From: Bradyrhizobium nitroreducens | Lineage (GTDB): Bacteria > Pseudomonadota > Alphaproteobacteria > Rhizobiales > Xanthobacteraceae | DNA: 64,000 nt | NCBI RefSeq assembly: GCF_002776695.1 | Contig: NZ_LFJC01000003.1 | Location: 6,679,984 to 6,743,983 of the forward strand | Direction of reading: 5' to 3' | Shown here: piece by piece, positions 53,999 to 61,955 of the stretch | Numbering within the stretch: the stretch's first letter is position 1 | How the letters are laid out: each line of letters begins with the position of its first letter | Notes under the pieces: model-generated | Seen by the model: the letters and a program-made list of their open reading frames with translations, nothing else | Told to the model about the DNA's origin: nothing | Database searches by the model: none | Program-made: the position numbers and the translations under genes

Positions 53999-55314
53999 GC
54001 GGCAATGTACTCTCCGCCGGTCAGGCCGCATTGCTGCTGTTCGGGGTCTTCGTCGGCCTGCTCATCGTGCGCGTGCCGGTCGCGTTCGCGCTCGGCCTTG
54101 CCTGCGTGCCGATCCTGCTGATCGAACCGCATCTGTCGCTGATGACGCTCGCGCAGGAGACCTTCAACGCCTACAATTCATTCATCCTGCTTGCGGTGCC
54201 GTTCTTCCTGCTGACGGCGAACCTGATGAGCATCGGCGGCATCACCGACCGCCTGGTGGCGCTGTCCCGCTCGATGGTCGGACACTGGCCGGGCTCGCTG
54301 GCGCAGATCAACGTCGTGCTGTCGGTGTTCTTCGCCGGCATCTCGGGCTCCTCCACCGCGGATGCGGCGAGCCAGTCCAAGATCTTCATCGATGCGCAGA
54401 CCAAGGAGGGTTACGACCTTTCGTTCTCGATCGCGATCACCGCGGTGTCCGCGGTGCTTGCCGTGATCATTCCGCCCTCGATCCTGATGATCGTGTGGGG
54501 CGGGCTGATCTCGACCTCGATTGCGGCTATGTATCTTGCCGGCATCGTGCCGGGCCTCTTGATTGCGGGCGCGCAGATGGCGACGGTGCACATCTACGCG
54601 GTGCGTCGCGGCTACCCGACCTATCCCAAGGCGAGCTGGGTCGAGATGCGATGCGCGATCTGGCGGTCGATACCGGCCCTGATGACGCCGTTCATCATCG
54701 TCGGCGGCATTTTGCTCGGGTGGTTTACCGCGACGGAGTCCGCCTGCGTCGCGGTGCTCTATTCCGTAGCGCTTTCCGCGTTCTTCTATCGCGAGACGGG
54801 CCTGCGCGAATTGTACAAGGCGCTGCTCGACACCGGGCGCCTCGCCGGCGTTGCCCTGTTCTGCGTGGGCACGGCGAGCGCGTTCGGCTGGTTGCTGGCC
54901 TACTACAAGATCCCGCAGGAGCTTTTGGCGAATGTCTCGACCTGGGGCATGGGGGCGGTCGCCGCGGGCTTCTTCATAGCCTTCTGCTTCCTGGTGGTGG
55001 GCTGCTTCCTCGACGCCATCCCGGCCATCATCATCGTCGGCACCGTGCTGGAGCCGCTCGCCAAGTCCGTCGATCTCCATCCCGTCCAGTTCGCGATCAT
55101 TTCCATCGTGTCGCTGGCGTTCGGACTGGTGACGCCACCCTATGGCCTGTGCCTGATGATCGCCTGTTCGATCGCGGGCGTGCGGCTGCGCTATGCGTTG
55201 AAGGACACCGTGATCATGCTGATCCCGATGCTGCTCGTGCTCGCGGCGGTCATCGTCTGGCCGAGCGTGTCGCTGTTCTTGCCGCGCCTGATCGTGCCGG
55301 AGATGCTCAAATGA
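53995..55314 (+). CDS. dctM: TRAP transporter large permease DctM
   Basis: The 439-residue protein has about 12 membrane helices and the DctM signatures VFFAGISGSSTADAASQ and PPSILMIVWG. It uses the sodium gradient together with DctQ and DctP to import the solute. The ATGA overlap couples it to dctQ. Confidence 0.95.
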   Translation: MSGNVLSAGQAALLLFGVFVGLLIVRVPVAFALGLACVPILLIEPHLSLMTLAQETFNAYNSFILLAVPFFLLTANLMSIGGITDRLVALSRSMVGHWPGSLAQINVVLSVFFAGISGSSTADAASQSKIFIDAQTKEGYDLSFSIAITAVSAVLAVIIPPSILMIVWGGLISTSIAAMYLAGIVPGLLIAGAQMATVHIYAVRRGYPTYPKASWVEMRCAIWRSIPALMTPFIIVGGILLGWFTATESACVAVLYSVALSAFFYRETGLRELYKALLDTGRLAGVALFCVGTASAFGWLLAYYKIPQELLANVSTWGMGAVAAGFFIAFCFLVVGCFLDAIPAIIIVGTVLEPLAKSVDLHPVQFAIISIVSLAFGLVTPPYGLCLMIACSIAGVRLRYALKDTVIMLIPMLLVLAAVIVWPSVSLFLPRLIVPEMLK

Positions 55315-55365
55315 GCGTCGGAGCGGCGATCCCGCGGCTGGCGGCCGCGGGATCGATGCGATCGG

Positions 55366-56640
55366 CTACAGATTGCTCTCGGTGATCGCGGCATAGACCA
55401 TGCTGCGGAGCTCGCGGCGGATCGGATAGGCGCTCGACGGCAGCACCTGTGTCATGAAGATCGCGATCAGCTCCTCGGCCGGGTCGATCCAGAACGAGGT
55501 CGTGGCAGCGCCGCCCCAATTGTATTCGCCGGGGCTGCCGGCGATCAGCGTTTCGGCGGGGCGCATCGTCACGGCGAAGCCGAGGCCGAAGCCGATGCCG
55601 TTATAAGCCGCTTCCGAGAACAGCGAACGCGACACTTCCGGCAGCGCCCGCCCGCCCGGAATGTGGTTGCTGGTCATCAGCGCCAGCGTCTTCGGCCCGA
55701 TCAGCCTGACGCCGCCGAGCTCGCCGCCGTTGAGCAGCGCGCGGCAGAAGGTGAGATAGTCGGCAACCGTCGAACAGAGGCCGCCGCCGCCGGAAATGAA
55801 AGAGGGCGGCGAGAGGAACGAGCTGGTCGTCGGATCGTCCTGCAGCGTCATGCCCTCGCGCCGCTGGCCCGCGTGGAAGGTCATGCCGCCGCCGGGGTCC
55901 GCCGAGTAGCAGGCGGCGAAGCGGTGCGCCTTGGAGGCCGGGACATGGAAATCGGTGTCGGTCATGCCGAGCGGATCGAGGATCCGCTGCTTCAGGAACT
56001 GCTCGAACGGCATGCCGGAAATCTTGCCGACGAGGTAGCCGACCACGTCGGTCGAGACCGAATAGTTCCAGGCTTCGCCCGGCGAGAATTCCAGCGGGAT
56101 CTTCGCAAGGCCCTCGATCATGGTCTGCAGCGTGCCTGATTTCTCGACCTCACCGATCTTTTCGCTGCGATAGGCGGCATCGACATTGGAGCGCTGCTGG
56201 AAGCCATAGGTGAGGCCGGAGGTGTGGCGCAGCAGGTCGACGATCAGCATCGGCCGGGACGGCGGCCGGGTTAGGAAGGCCGGGTAGGTGCCGGCGACGA
56301 AGACACCGAGATCCCTCCATTCCGGAATGTATTTGGCGACGGGCTCGTCGATCGCGACGAGGCCTTGCTCGACCAGCATCATGAAGGCGACGCTGGTGAG
56401 CGGCTTGGTCATGGAATAGATGCGGTAGATGGTGTCATCCTTGACCGGCAGCTTGCGCTCGACATCGGCAAAGCCCTGAACCGAGCTGTGCGCAATCTTG
56501 CCGCGGCGGTAGACCAGAAGATGCGTGCCCGGGAAGCGGCCGGCATCGATGTACCGGCTCTTCAGATGCGCATCGATGCGGTCGAGCGCGGGCTTGGACA
56601 TGCCGACGGATTCGGGCGAGGCGGGGGTGGGCGCGAGCAT
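55366..56640 (-). CDS. Serine hydrolase of the beta-lactamase/class C fold
   Basis: The 424-residue protein has the SxxK motif ([10 protein letters not shown]) and the YxN-like segment ([11 protein letters not shown]), as in EstB-type esterases and penicillin-binding-protein relatives. It lacks an obvious signal peptide. Esterase or peptidase activity is more likely than antibiotic resistance. It is convergent with dctM. Confidence 0.9.
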   Translation of the reverse strand: MLAPTPASPESVGMSKPALDRIDAHLKSRYIDAGRFPGTHLLVYRRGKIAHSSVQGFADVERKLPVKDDTIYRIYSMTKPLTSVAFMMLVEQGLVAIDEPVAKYIPEWRDLGVFVAGTYPAFLTRPPSRPMLIVDLLRHTSGLTYGFQQRSNVDAAYRSEKIGEVEKSGTLQTMIEGLAKIPLEFSPGEAWNYSVSTDVVGYLVGKISGMPFEQFLKQRILDPLGMTDTDFHVPASKAHRFAACYSADPGGGMTFHAGQRREGMTLQDDPTTSSFLSPPSFISGGGGLCSTVADYLTFCRALLNGGELGGVRLIGPKTLALMTSNHIPGGRALPEVSRSLFSEAAYNGIGFGLGFAVTMRPAETLIAGSPGEYNWGGAATTSFWIDPAEELIAIFMTQVLPSSAYPIRRELRSMVYAAITESNL

Positions 56641-56803
56641 CAGTTCCTCCGGGCGATTTTGTCGGAAAGTTGATAGCGAAATGGCGGCCTCATTCCAAGC
56701 CGGTTGCGCTTAACGCTGCCCCGCCGACTGGTGTAGGCTCGCCCCTGGAACGCTTCCAGAGAGCCCAATCGGGCCAACGAGAAAAACGCGAGGGCAAACG
56801 CTT

Positions 56804-57721
56804 ATGACCCAGTTCAACGAGACCGATCTCACCGAAGCCGTCGTCAGGAGCTTCGATAGCACGCCCAATCCGCGCGCCAAATTCCTGCTCCAGGAATTGG
56901 TGAAGTCGCTGCACGATTACGTGAGCAAGACCGGCCTCACCTTCGAGGAATGGGATTACGCCATCGATTTCCTGACCCGTACCGGGCAGAAATGCACCGA
57001 TACCCGCCAGGAATTCATCCTTTTGTCCGACGTGCTCGGCGTCTCCATGCTGGTCGACGCCGTCAACCATCGCGACCGCGAGGGCGCCACCCAGACCACC
57101 GTGCTGGGACCGTTCTATGTCGGCGAGCACAAGGTGACCGCGCACGGCACCGACATCTCGCCGAACAACCAAACCGGCGAACGGATGTTCGTGCAAAGCC
57201 GCGTCACCGACCTCAAGGGCAAGCCTCTCGCGGGCGTCCCGGTCGACGTCTGGCATGCCGATGACGACGGCTTCTACGATTCCCAGAAGCCGAACTATGA
57301 CGAGGTCGGCGCCTCGGCGCGGGCGCGCTTCATCACCGATAGCGACGGCCGCTTCTTCTTCCGGACCATCTTGCCGTGCAGCTATCCGATCCCGACCGAC
57401 GGTCCCGTCGGCGAGATGATCGTGCAGACCAAACGGCACCCGATGCGCCCCGCCCATGTGCACTTCCTGGTCAACGCAAAGGGCTACGAGCCGCTGATCA
57501 CCCACGTCTTCATGGACGGCGACAAATATCTCGATTCCGACGTCGTGTTCGGCGTCAAGGACGACCTCATCGCCAAGGTCGAGCCGCGCAACGACCCGGC
57601 GATGCCCGACGGCACCAAGGCGAGCGGGCCGTGGCACCTGATGACCTACGAATTCCACCTCAAGCCCGGCGGCGGCATGGCGCCGAAGCCGCTGGGGACC
57701 AGGACGGCGGAGCCGGCGTGA
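56804..57721 (+). CDS. Intradiol ring-cleavage dioxygenase (catechol/hydroxyquinol 1,2-dioxygenase type)
   Basis: The 305-residue protein has an N-terminal helical dimerisation domain (about 20-95) and the beta-sandwich catalytic domain with TVLGPFYVGEH, GVPVDVWHADDDGFYDSQ and the iron ligands in PCSYPIPTDGPVG and RPAHVHF. It opens an aromatic diol ring between the two hydroxyls. Catechol, chlorocatechol and hydroxyquinol are all possible substrates. No other aromatic pathway genes are seen nearby. Confidence 0.92.
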   Translation: MTQFNETDLTEAVVRSFDSTPNPRAKFLLQELVKSLHDYVSKTGLTFEEWDYAIDFLTRTGQKCTDTRQEFILLSDVLGVSMLVDAVNHRDREGATQTTVLGPFYVGEHKVTAHGTDISPNNQTGERMFVQSRVTDLKGKPLAGVPVDVWHADDDGFYDSQKPNYDEVGASARARFITDSDGRFFFRTILPCSYPIPTDGPVGEMIVQTKRHPMRPAHVHFLVNAKGYEPLITHVFMDGDKYLDSDVVFGVKDDLIAKVEPRNDPAMPDGTKASGPWHLMTYEFHLKPGGGMAPKPLGTRTAEPA

Positions 57722-57866
57722 GGCCGGATCAAGGGTCCTCGCTCATCGGAAGGGCAGTGCCGTTGAGGCATTTCTCTCTCGCCCAACATAGGCCTTGCGC
57801 CGATTGCGCAATGGGTAGCTAGTGTTCGTCTCAGCGCACCACGCTACCCGGCCGTCGGAGGGGGCA

Positions 57867-58031
57867 ATGCAAAACTACATCAATCACGAAAACATCAGAC
57901 GTTATCAGAAGCTGATCGCCGTCAGTGAGGGTGACCCGTCACGCGACGAAGCACGGCACCAAACGTTGCTACGACTCCTGGACGAGGAAAAGGCCAAGGA
58001 CGAGAGGCCACACGACTGGCCAAACGTCTGA
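57867..58031 (+). CDS. Small cytosolic protein (54 residues)
   Basis: The product MQNYINHENIRRYQKLIAVS continues with DEARHQTLLRLLDEEKAKDE, a helical layout seen in many short proteins of bradyrhizobia. A GGAGGGG site precedes the ATG at 57867. Function unknown. Confidence 0.75.
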   Translation: MQNYINHENIRRYQKLIAVSEGDPSRDEARHQTLLRLLDEEKAKDERPHDWPNV

Positions 58032-58077
58032 TCAGGGCCGTTCTGATCCAGTTTGCGGCTTCCTTTCGAAATGGAAC

Positions 58078-58161
58078 CTGCGTTTGCGTGTGGCGGGAGT
58101 ATCGAGACTCCCAATGAGCCGTCGCGATATCGCCGACTATCCTGGATTGACATTGGAGAAG
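58078..58161 (+). pseudogene. Remnant of a Crp/Fnr (FixK-like) helix-turn-helix
   Basis: The frame reads LRLRVAGVSRLPMSRRDIAD followed by YPGLTLEK. This closely matches the DNA-recognition helix-turn-helix of FixK/FnrN-type regulators (commonly LPMSRRDIADYLGLTIETVSR), with a Pro in place of Leu. The rest of the protein on either side is missing, so this is a decayed fragment. Confidence 0.7.
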
Positions 58162-58309
58162 CCCGCTGGGCGCCGATTGTCGATTGCAACATTGTTGGGT
58201 CGCGTTCTGAACATAAAGCCTGAGCACATTGGTCCGATCACCGTCCGTTGTTGGCTACTATCGGTGACAGAGAGTGCTGCATGCTCCCGCCCATCAAGGA
58301 GCATCGGAT

Positions 58310-58489
58310 ATGTCACACTATAAAGCCTACCTTATCTCCCGAGACGGCCACCACATTAAAGCCGTCAACCTTGAGTGCGTTGACGATGACGCGGCAAAGA
58401 CACGCGCTGAGCAACTGACGGACTTTAGTGATGTCGAGCTATGGGAGCACGCCCGCAGAGTTGCGAAGTTTGGCACCAAATCTGACTGA
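58310..58489 (+). CDS. Small cytosolic protein (59 residues)
   Basis: The product begins MSHYKAYLISRDGHHIKAVN and ends in a charged helix (DVELWEHARRVAKF). It looks like a compact beta-beta-alpha fold common in short proteins of bradyrhizobia. An AAGGAG site precedes the ATG at 58310. Function unknown. Confidence 0.7.
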   Translation: MSHYKAYLISRDGHHIKAVNLECVDDDAAKTRAEQLTDFSDVELWEHARRVAKFGTKSD

Positions 58490-58644
58490 AGACGCTGGCC
58501 GCGGGTTTCCCTGCCGCCCATTCCCCGTCGGTCGCCGCCGCGCAAGAAGTCAGAACAGTTCTTGGCAGGCTGCTTTGTTCTGACCGGCCGTATACGCCCG
58601 CTTGGCCACCAGCAGCCGCCGTCTGTGCCTCACGATCTCATCCT

Positions 58645-60384
58645 CTAACGCGCGTGCAGCAGCGCCAGCAGCACGACCACCGCGCACGCCAGCGCCGCCG
58701 AAGTCAGCTTCCAGAACATCAGCGGGCTGCGCTCCAAGAGCGGCGTGATCCGGGTGTTGAGATAGGCCGGATTGGGCGAGCGAAGCTCGAAGACGAATTC
58801 TGACAGGTCCTCGTGCCGCTTGTAGGGATCGGGATGCAGCGCGCGCCTGAGCGCACCGTCGACCCAGGCGGGCACGTTGCGGTCATCGCCGGCCGGGCGG
58901 TACTGCAGCCTCCGCACGTCCGCCTTGCGCCGGACCTTCGCGATCTGGGCGCCATAGGGAAGCTTGCCCGTGAGCATCTGGTAGCAGATCACGGCCAGCG
59001 AGAACATGTCGGAGCGTGGCGAGCCGCCTTGCCCGAGAAAGTATTCCGGCGCCGTATACTGGACCGTGCCCAGAATCTCGTCGGCCTCGTCCGGCGGCGC
59101 CGCTTCCGCGACGCCGGCAACCCTGACCGATCCGAAGTCGATGATCTTCGCGGTGCCGGTCTTGTCGATCAGGATGTTGTCGGGCCTGAGGTCCTGATGC
59201 AGCATCTCCATGCGGTGGAAGGCGCGCAGGCCTGCGGCGATCTGCTCGATGAGGCCCCGCACGGTTTCGAGATCCGGGCGCGGATTGTCGGTCATCCACT
59301 GCCTCAAGGTCTGGCCTTCGACGAATTCGGTCGCCACATAGAGATAGCCGCGCCGCCGCGACTGTGACAGCGGCTTCAGAACGTGCGGGCTGTCGATCCG
59401 GCGTGCGATCCACTCCTCCATCAGGAAGCGCTTGAGATAGGCCGCATTGTCGCGCAAATCGACCGATGGCAGCTTGAGCGCGACCGGCTGCTCGGTCTCG
59501 GTGTCGACGGCAAGATAGATGTGACTGCGGCTGCTGCCGTGGATCTCGCGGACGATCCGGTAGCCGTCGAACAGCGCCCGCGGCTCCGGCAGCGGGGGAA
59601 GCGGCAACTCCGAGGTCTGGTTGAAGATGCCGGCCGGCTCGCGCTGCGGCACCGCGTCGATGCGAATGATCTGGACGGTGATGTTGTCGTCGCTGCCGCG
59701 CCGGTAGGCTTCCTCGACGATCGCCTTTGCCGCCCCGTCGAGCTCGGCGGCATGCTCGGTCAGCGCGCCGGTGATGAAACGCGCGTCGACGAACTCATAG
59801 GCCCCGTCGGTCGCCAGCAGGAAGGTGTCGCCGGCTTCGACCTCGAATGCCTGGTAGTCGATCTCGAGCTGCGGGTTGATGCCGAGCGCGCGGCCGAGAT
59901 AGGTCTGCTCGGACGAGACGATGATGCGGTGATCGTCGGTCAGCTGCTCCAGCGCCTTGCCCGCGACGCGGTAGATGCGGCAGTCGCCGACATGGAAGAC
60001 GTGCGCGGTGGTCGCCTTGATGACCATGGCGCTGAGGGTACAGACATAGCCCTTGTCGCGGTCATAGGCATATTGGCTCTTGCGCGTCTGCGCATGAAGC
60101 CAGGAATTGGTGGCATCCAGCACGCGGCGGGCGGAGGTCTTCACCGTCCAGGATTCCGACGTGCAGTAGTAATCCATCAGGAAGCTCTTGACCGCCGACT
60201 CGCTGGCGATCTGGCTCACGCTGCTAGAGGAGATGCCGTCGGCAAGGACCGCGGCGATGCCTTTCAGGCCGAGCAGCGGCTCCTCGGGAATGAGGACGCC
60301 GTGAAAGTCCTGGTTGACGGGCTTGCGACCCTTGTCGGAGTGCTGGCCGACCGAAATCAGAAGTCCGCGGGTCATCGTCATCAC
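58645..60384 (-). CDS. Fusion of PP2C phosphatase and Ser/Thr protein kinase, membrane-anchored
   Basis: The 579-residue protein has a PP2C domain (about 10-245) with the metal-binding segments NQDFHG, LADGIS, HVGDCRIY and GSDDNITV, then a eukaryotic-like kinase domain (about 275-535) with the ATP Lys (VALKLPS), HQDLRPDNILID in place of the usual HRDLKPEN loop, and DFG (IIDFGS). A C-terminal membrane helix follows. Fusions of this kind are known near nitrate assimilation genes in other proteobacteria, including Pseudomonas aeruginosa. It may tune nitrogen uptake, but targets are unknown. It lies 56 bases after the FocA/NirC gene on the same strand. Confidence 0.93.
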   Translation of the reverse strand: MMTMTRGLLISVGQHSDKGRKPVNQDFHGVLIPEEPLLGLKGIAAVLADGISSSSVSQIASESAVKSFLMDYYCTSESWTVKTSARRVLDATNSWLHAQTRKSQYAYDRDKGYVCTLSAMVIKATTAHVFHVGDCRIYRVAGKALEQLTDDHRIIVSSEQTYLGRALGINPQLEIDYQAFEVEAGDTFLLATDGAYEFVDARFITGALTEHAAELDGAAKAIVEEAYRRGSDDNITVQIIRIDAVPQREPAGIFNQTSELPLPPLPEPRALFDGYRIVREIHGSSRSHIYLAVDTETEQPVALKLPSVDLRDNAAYLKRFLMEEWIARRIDSPHVLKPLSQSRRRGYLYVATEFVEGQTLRQWMTDNPRPDLETVRGLIEQIAAGLRAFHRMEMLHQDLRPDNILIDKTGTAKIIDFGSVRVAGVAEAAPPDEADEILGTVQYTAPEYFLGQGGSPRSDMFSLAVICYQMLTGKLPYGAQIAKVRRKADVRRLQYRPAGDDRNVPAWVDGALRRALHPDPYKRHEDLSEFVFELRSPNPAYLNTRITPLLERSPLMFWKLTSAALACAVVVLLALLHAR

Positions 60385-60440
60385 CAGGGGAGAGGAGCCT
60401 CACCCTGCGCGGGCGAGGCTCACCTGTCGAGACGTTTCGC

Positions 60441-61280
60441 TCAGGCGACGACGCGGGGCTTCGCGGCCTTGTCGACCTGGCGCTTCGGCAGGGTCATGAC
60501 GTGCGTGGCGTAGAGCGTCATGCCGGTGAAGGCGAGGCCGCCGACGAGGTTGCCGAGCACGGTCGGGATCTCGTTCCAGATCAGATAATCCATGATCGAG
60601 AACTTTGCGTGCAGCATCAGGCCCGACGGGAACAGGAACATGTTCACGACGGAATGCTCGAACACCATGTAGAAGAACACCAGGATCGGCATCCACATCG
60701 CGATGACCTTGCCCGGGACGGAGGTCGAGATCATGGCGCCGACGACGCCGGTCGAGACCATCCAATTGCAGAGCATTCCGCGCATGAACAGCGTCGCCAT
60801 GCCAGCCGCACCATGCGCGGCATAACCGAGCGTTCGGCCCTCGCCGATGTTGCCGATCGCGGCGCCGACCTTGTCGGGCGCCTGCGTGAAGCCGAACGTC
60901 GTGACGAAGGCCATCATGAAGGCCACCGTGAAGGCGCCGGCGAAGTTGCCGACGAAGACCAAGCCCCAATTGCGCAGCACGCCGCCGAAGGTGACGCCGG
61001 GACGCTTGTCGATCAAGGCGAGCGGCGAGAGCACGAACACGCCGGTCAGGAGGTCGAAGCCCAGCAAATAGAGCATGACGAAGCCGACCGGGAACAGCAG
61101 CGCGCCGACCAGCGGCTGGCCGGTGTTGACGTTGATCGTGACGGCGAACCAGGCCGCCAGTGCCAGGATGGCGCCGGCCATGTAGGCGCGGATGATGGTA
61201 TCCCGGGTGGACATGAAGATCTTGGACTCGCCTGCATCCACCATCTTGGTGACGAATTCCGAAGGCGCGAGATACGACAT
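60441..61280 (-). CDS. Formate/nitrite transporter (FocA/NirC family)
   Basis: The 279-residue protein has six membrane helices and conserved FNT segments (GFVMLYLLGFDLLTGVFVLS in the N-terminal half, VNMFLFPSGL in the C-terminal half). FNT channels carry formate, nitrite or similar monovalent anions. Divergent nitrate ABC genes suggest nitrite. An AAAGGA site precedes the ATG at 61280. The kinase-phosphatase gene follows. Confidence 0.92.
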   Translation of the reverse strand: MSYLAPSEFVTKMVDAGESKIFMSTRDTIIRAYMAGAILALAAWFAVTINVNTGQPLVGALLFPVGFVMLYLLGFDLLTGVFVLSPLALIDKRPGVTFGGVLRNWGLVFVGNFAGAFTVAFMMAFVTTFGFTQAPDKVGAAIGNIGEGRTLGYAAHGAAGMATLFMRGMLCNWMVSTGVVGAMISTSVPGKVIAMWMPILVFFYMVFEHSVVNMFLFPSGLMLHAKFSIMDYLIWNEIPTVLGNLVGGLAFTGMTLYATHVMTLPKRQVDKAAKPRVVA

Positions 61281-61454
61281 CAATGGTTCCTTTGCTTCGT
61301 AAGTGAGACCGACACGCCCCTGGCGAGAGCGCGGCTGAACATCATGGGTCGTGCGGGCTGGTTGCCGCACACGAGGGCTATGGGAGGTCTGGAAGCCTTG
61401 GGAATCGCGTCACGACGACTGAGCCGAGGAGGGCCGCGAAGCAGTTGAGCTTCC

Positions 61455-61493
61455 GGTTTGCAGCCGCCAGAGGCTGCAATAATGCGGCAAACC
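61455..61493 (-). promoter_or_regulatory. Hairpins in the leader of the FocA/NirC gene with two alternative pairings
   Basis: On the minus strand the GCAGCC arm (61477-61472) pairs with GGCTGC (61465-61460) around a six-base TCTGGC loop. Alternatively GGTTTGC (61493-61487) pairs with GCAAACC (61461-61455). The two structures exclude each other. They lie just downstream of the predicted start point near 61509. Confidence 0.5.
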
Positions 61494-61519
61494 GCAGTCT
61501 TCGTTGACGCAGAAGGAAA

Positions 61520-61535
61520 TGCAAGTTGCGTGCCG
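61520..61535 (-). promoter_or_regulatory. Sigma-54 type promoter for the FocA/NirC gene
   Basis: The minus strand reads CGGCACGCAACTTGCA, a near-perfect match to the -24/-12 consensus TGGCACG-N4-TTGCA with correct GG-N10-GC spacing. The start codon is 240 bases downstream, leaving a long leader. Confidence 0.75.
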
Positions 61536-61628
61536 TGGCGGGGAGGCTGAAAGATCAAGCAATATCAATCGGATGGTACCTGCTGCGATCCTGCTTTGGC
61601 GCATCTTGCCGCCTTTTGCTTGAGCGCT

Positions 61629-61663
61629 TGCACAACGTTTGTGCGTCGCACAATTGTTGAGCA
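61629..61663. promoter_or_regulatory. Two NtrC-like binding sites
   Basis: TGCAC-N7-GTGCG at 61629-61645 and CGCAC-N7-GAGCA at 61647-61663 resemble the NtrC consensus TGCAC-N7-GTGCA; the first is one base off. They lie about 70-95 bases upstream of the nrtA start point and 125-150 upstream of the FocA/NirC one, good enhancer positions for both. Confidence 0.55.
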
Positions 61664-61702
61664 GACCGCAAATTCCGCGTGCGGAACGGATCTGCGGTAG
61701 TC

Positions 61703-61718
61703 TGGCGCGATAACCGCA
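61703..61718 (+). promoter_or_regulatory. Sigma-54 type promoter for nrtA
   Basis: TGGCGCGATAACCGCA keeps GG-N10-GC spacing; it departs from the consensus at the TT of the -12 element. Start of transcription would be near 61729. Confidence 0.55.
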
Positions 61719-61728
61719 AGCATTTGAT

Positions 61729-61955
61729 TAATCGTCGTTTTTGACGGAGGCGCGCTTGGCATGAAGCTTGAATGGTTCCAGGCCGACGCCATTGAAGCCG
61801 TCCCGCGAGACTTCTCATCCGATTTGCTGACGCCACCCGAACGGGGGTCTCCCCGTCGCGCGTTCGCATGCGCCCTTTTCGGGCGTCACGGACGGACGGG
61901 CTGCTCGTGCGCACTGACGCAATCATTCGCAACGACGCAAAGGACGACACCGCCT
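61729..61955 (+). promoter_or_regulatory. Long leader of the nrtA gene with hairpins
   Basis: The leader of about 227 bases contains CGTC/GACG with a six-base loop (61734-61747 region), ACGGGG/CCCCGT (61841-61856, loop GTCT) and CGCCC/GGGCG (61871-61885, loop TTTTC). Nitrate genes in related bacteria have NasT-type antitermination in such leaders. A specific ANTAR-binding motif could not be shown here. An in-frame ATG at 61761 lies within the leader but the protein start it would give is not family-like. Confidence 0.45.

Noticed and set aside
55366-56640. Antibiotic-resistance beta-lactamase
   Set aside because: The protein has the fold and SxxK motif but no obvious signal peptide, and looks more like EstB-type esterases.
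61455-61493. ANTAR-type double hairpin for NasT binding
   Set aside because: The six-base loop has G at position 4 but not A at position 1, and no second matching hexaloop was found. Kept only as a general hairpin; a covariance search would decide.
61555-61575. Fnr/FixK box near GATCAAGCAATATCAATC
   Set aside because: The two ATCAA parts are direct and not inverted, so the TTGAT-N4-ATCAA pattern is not met.
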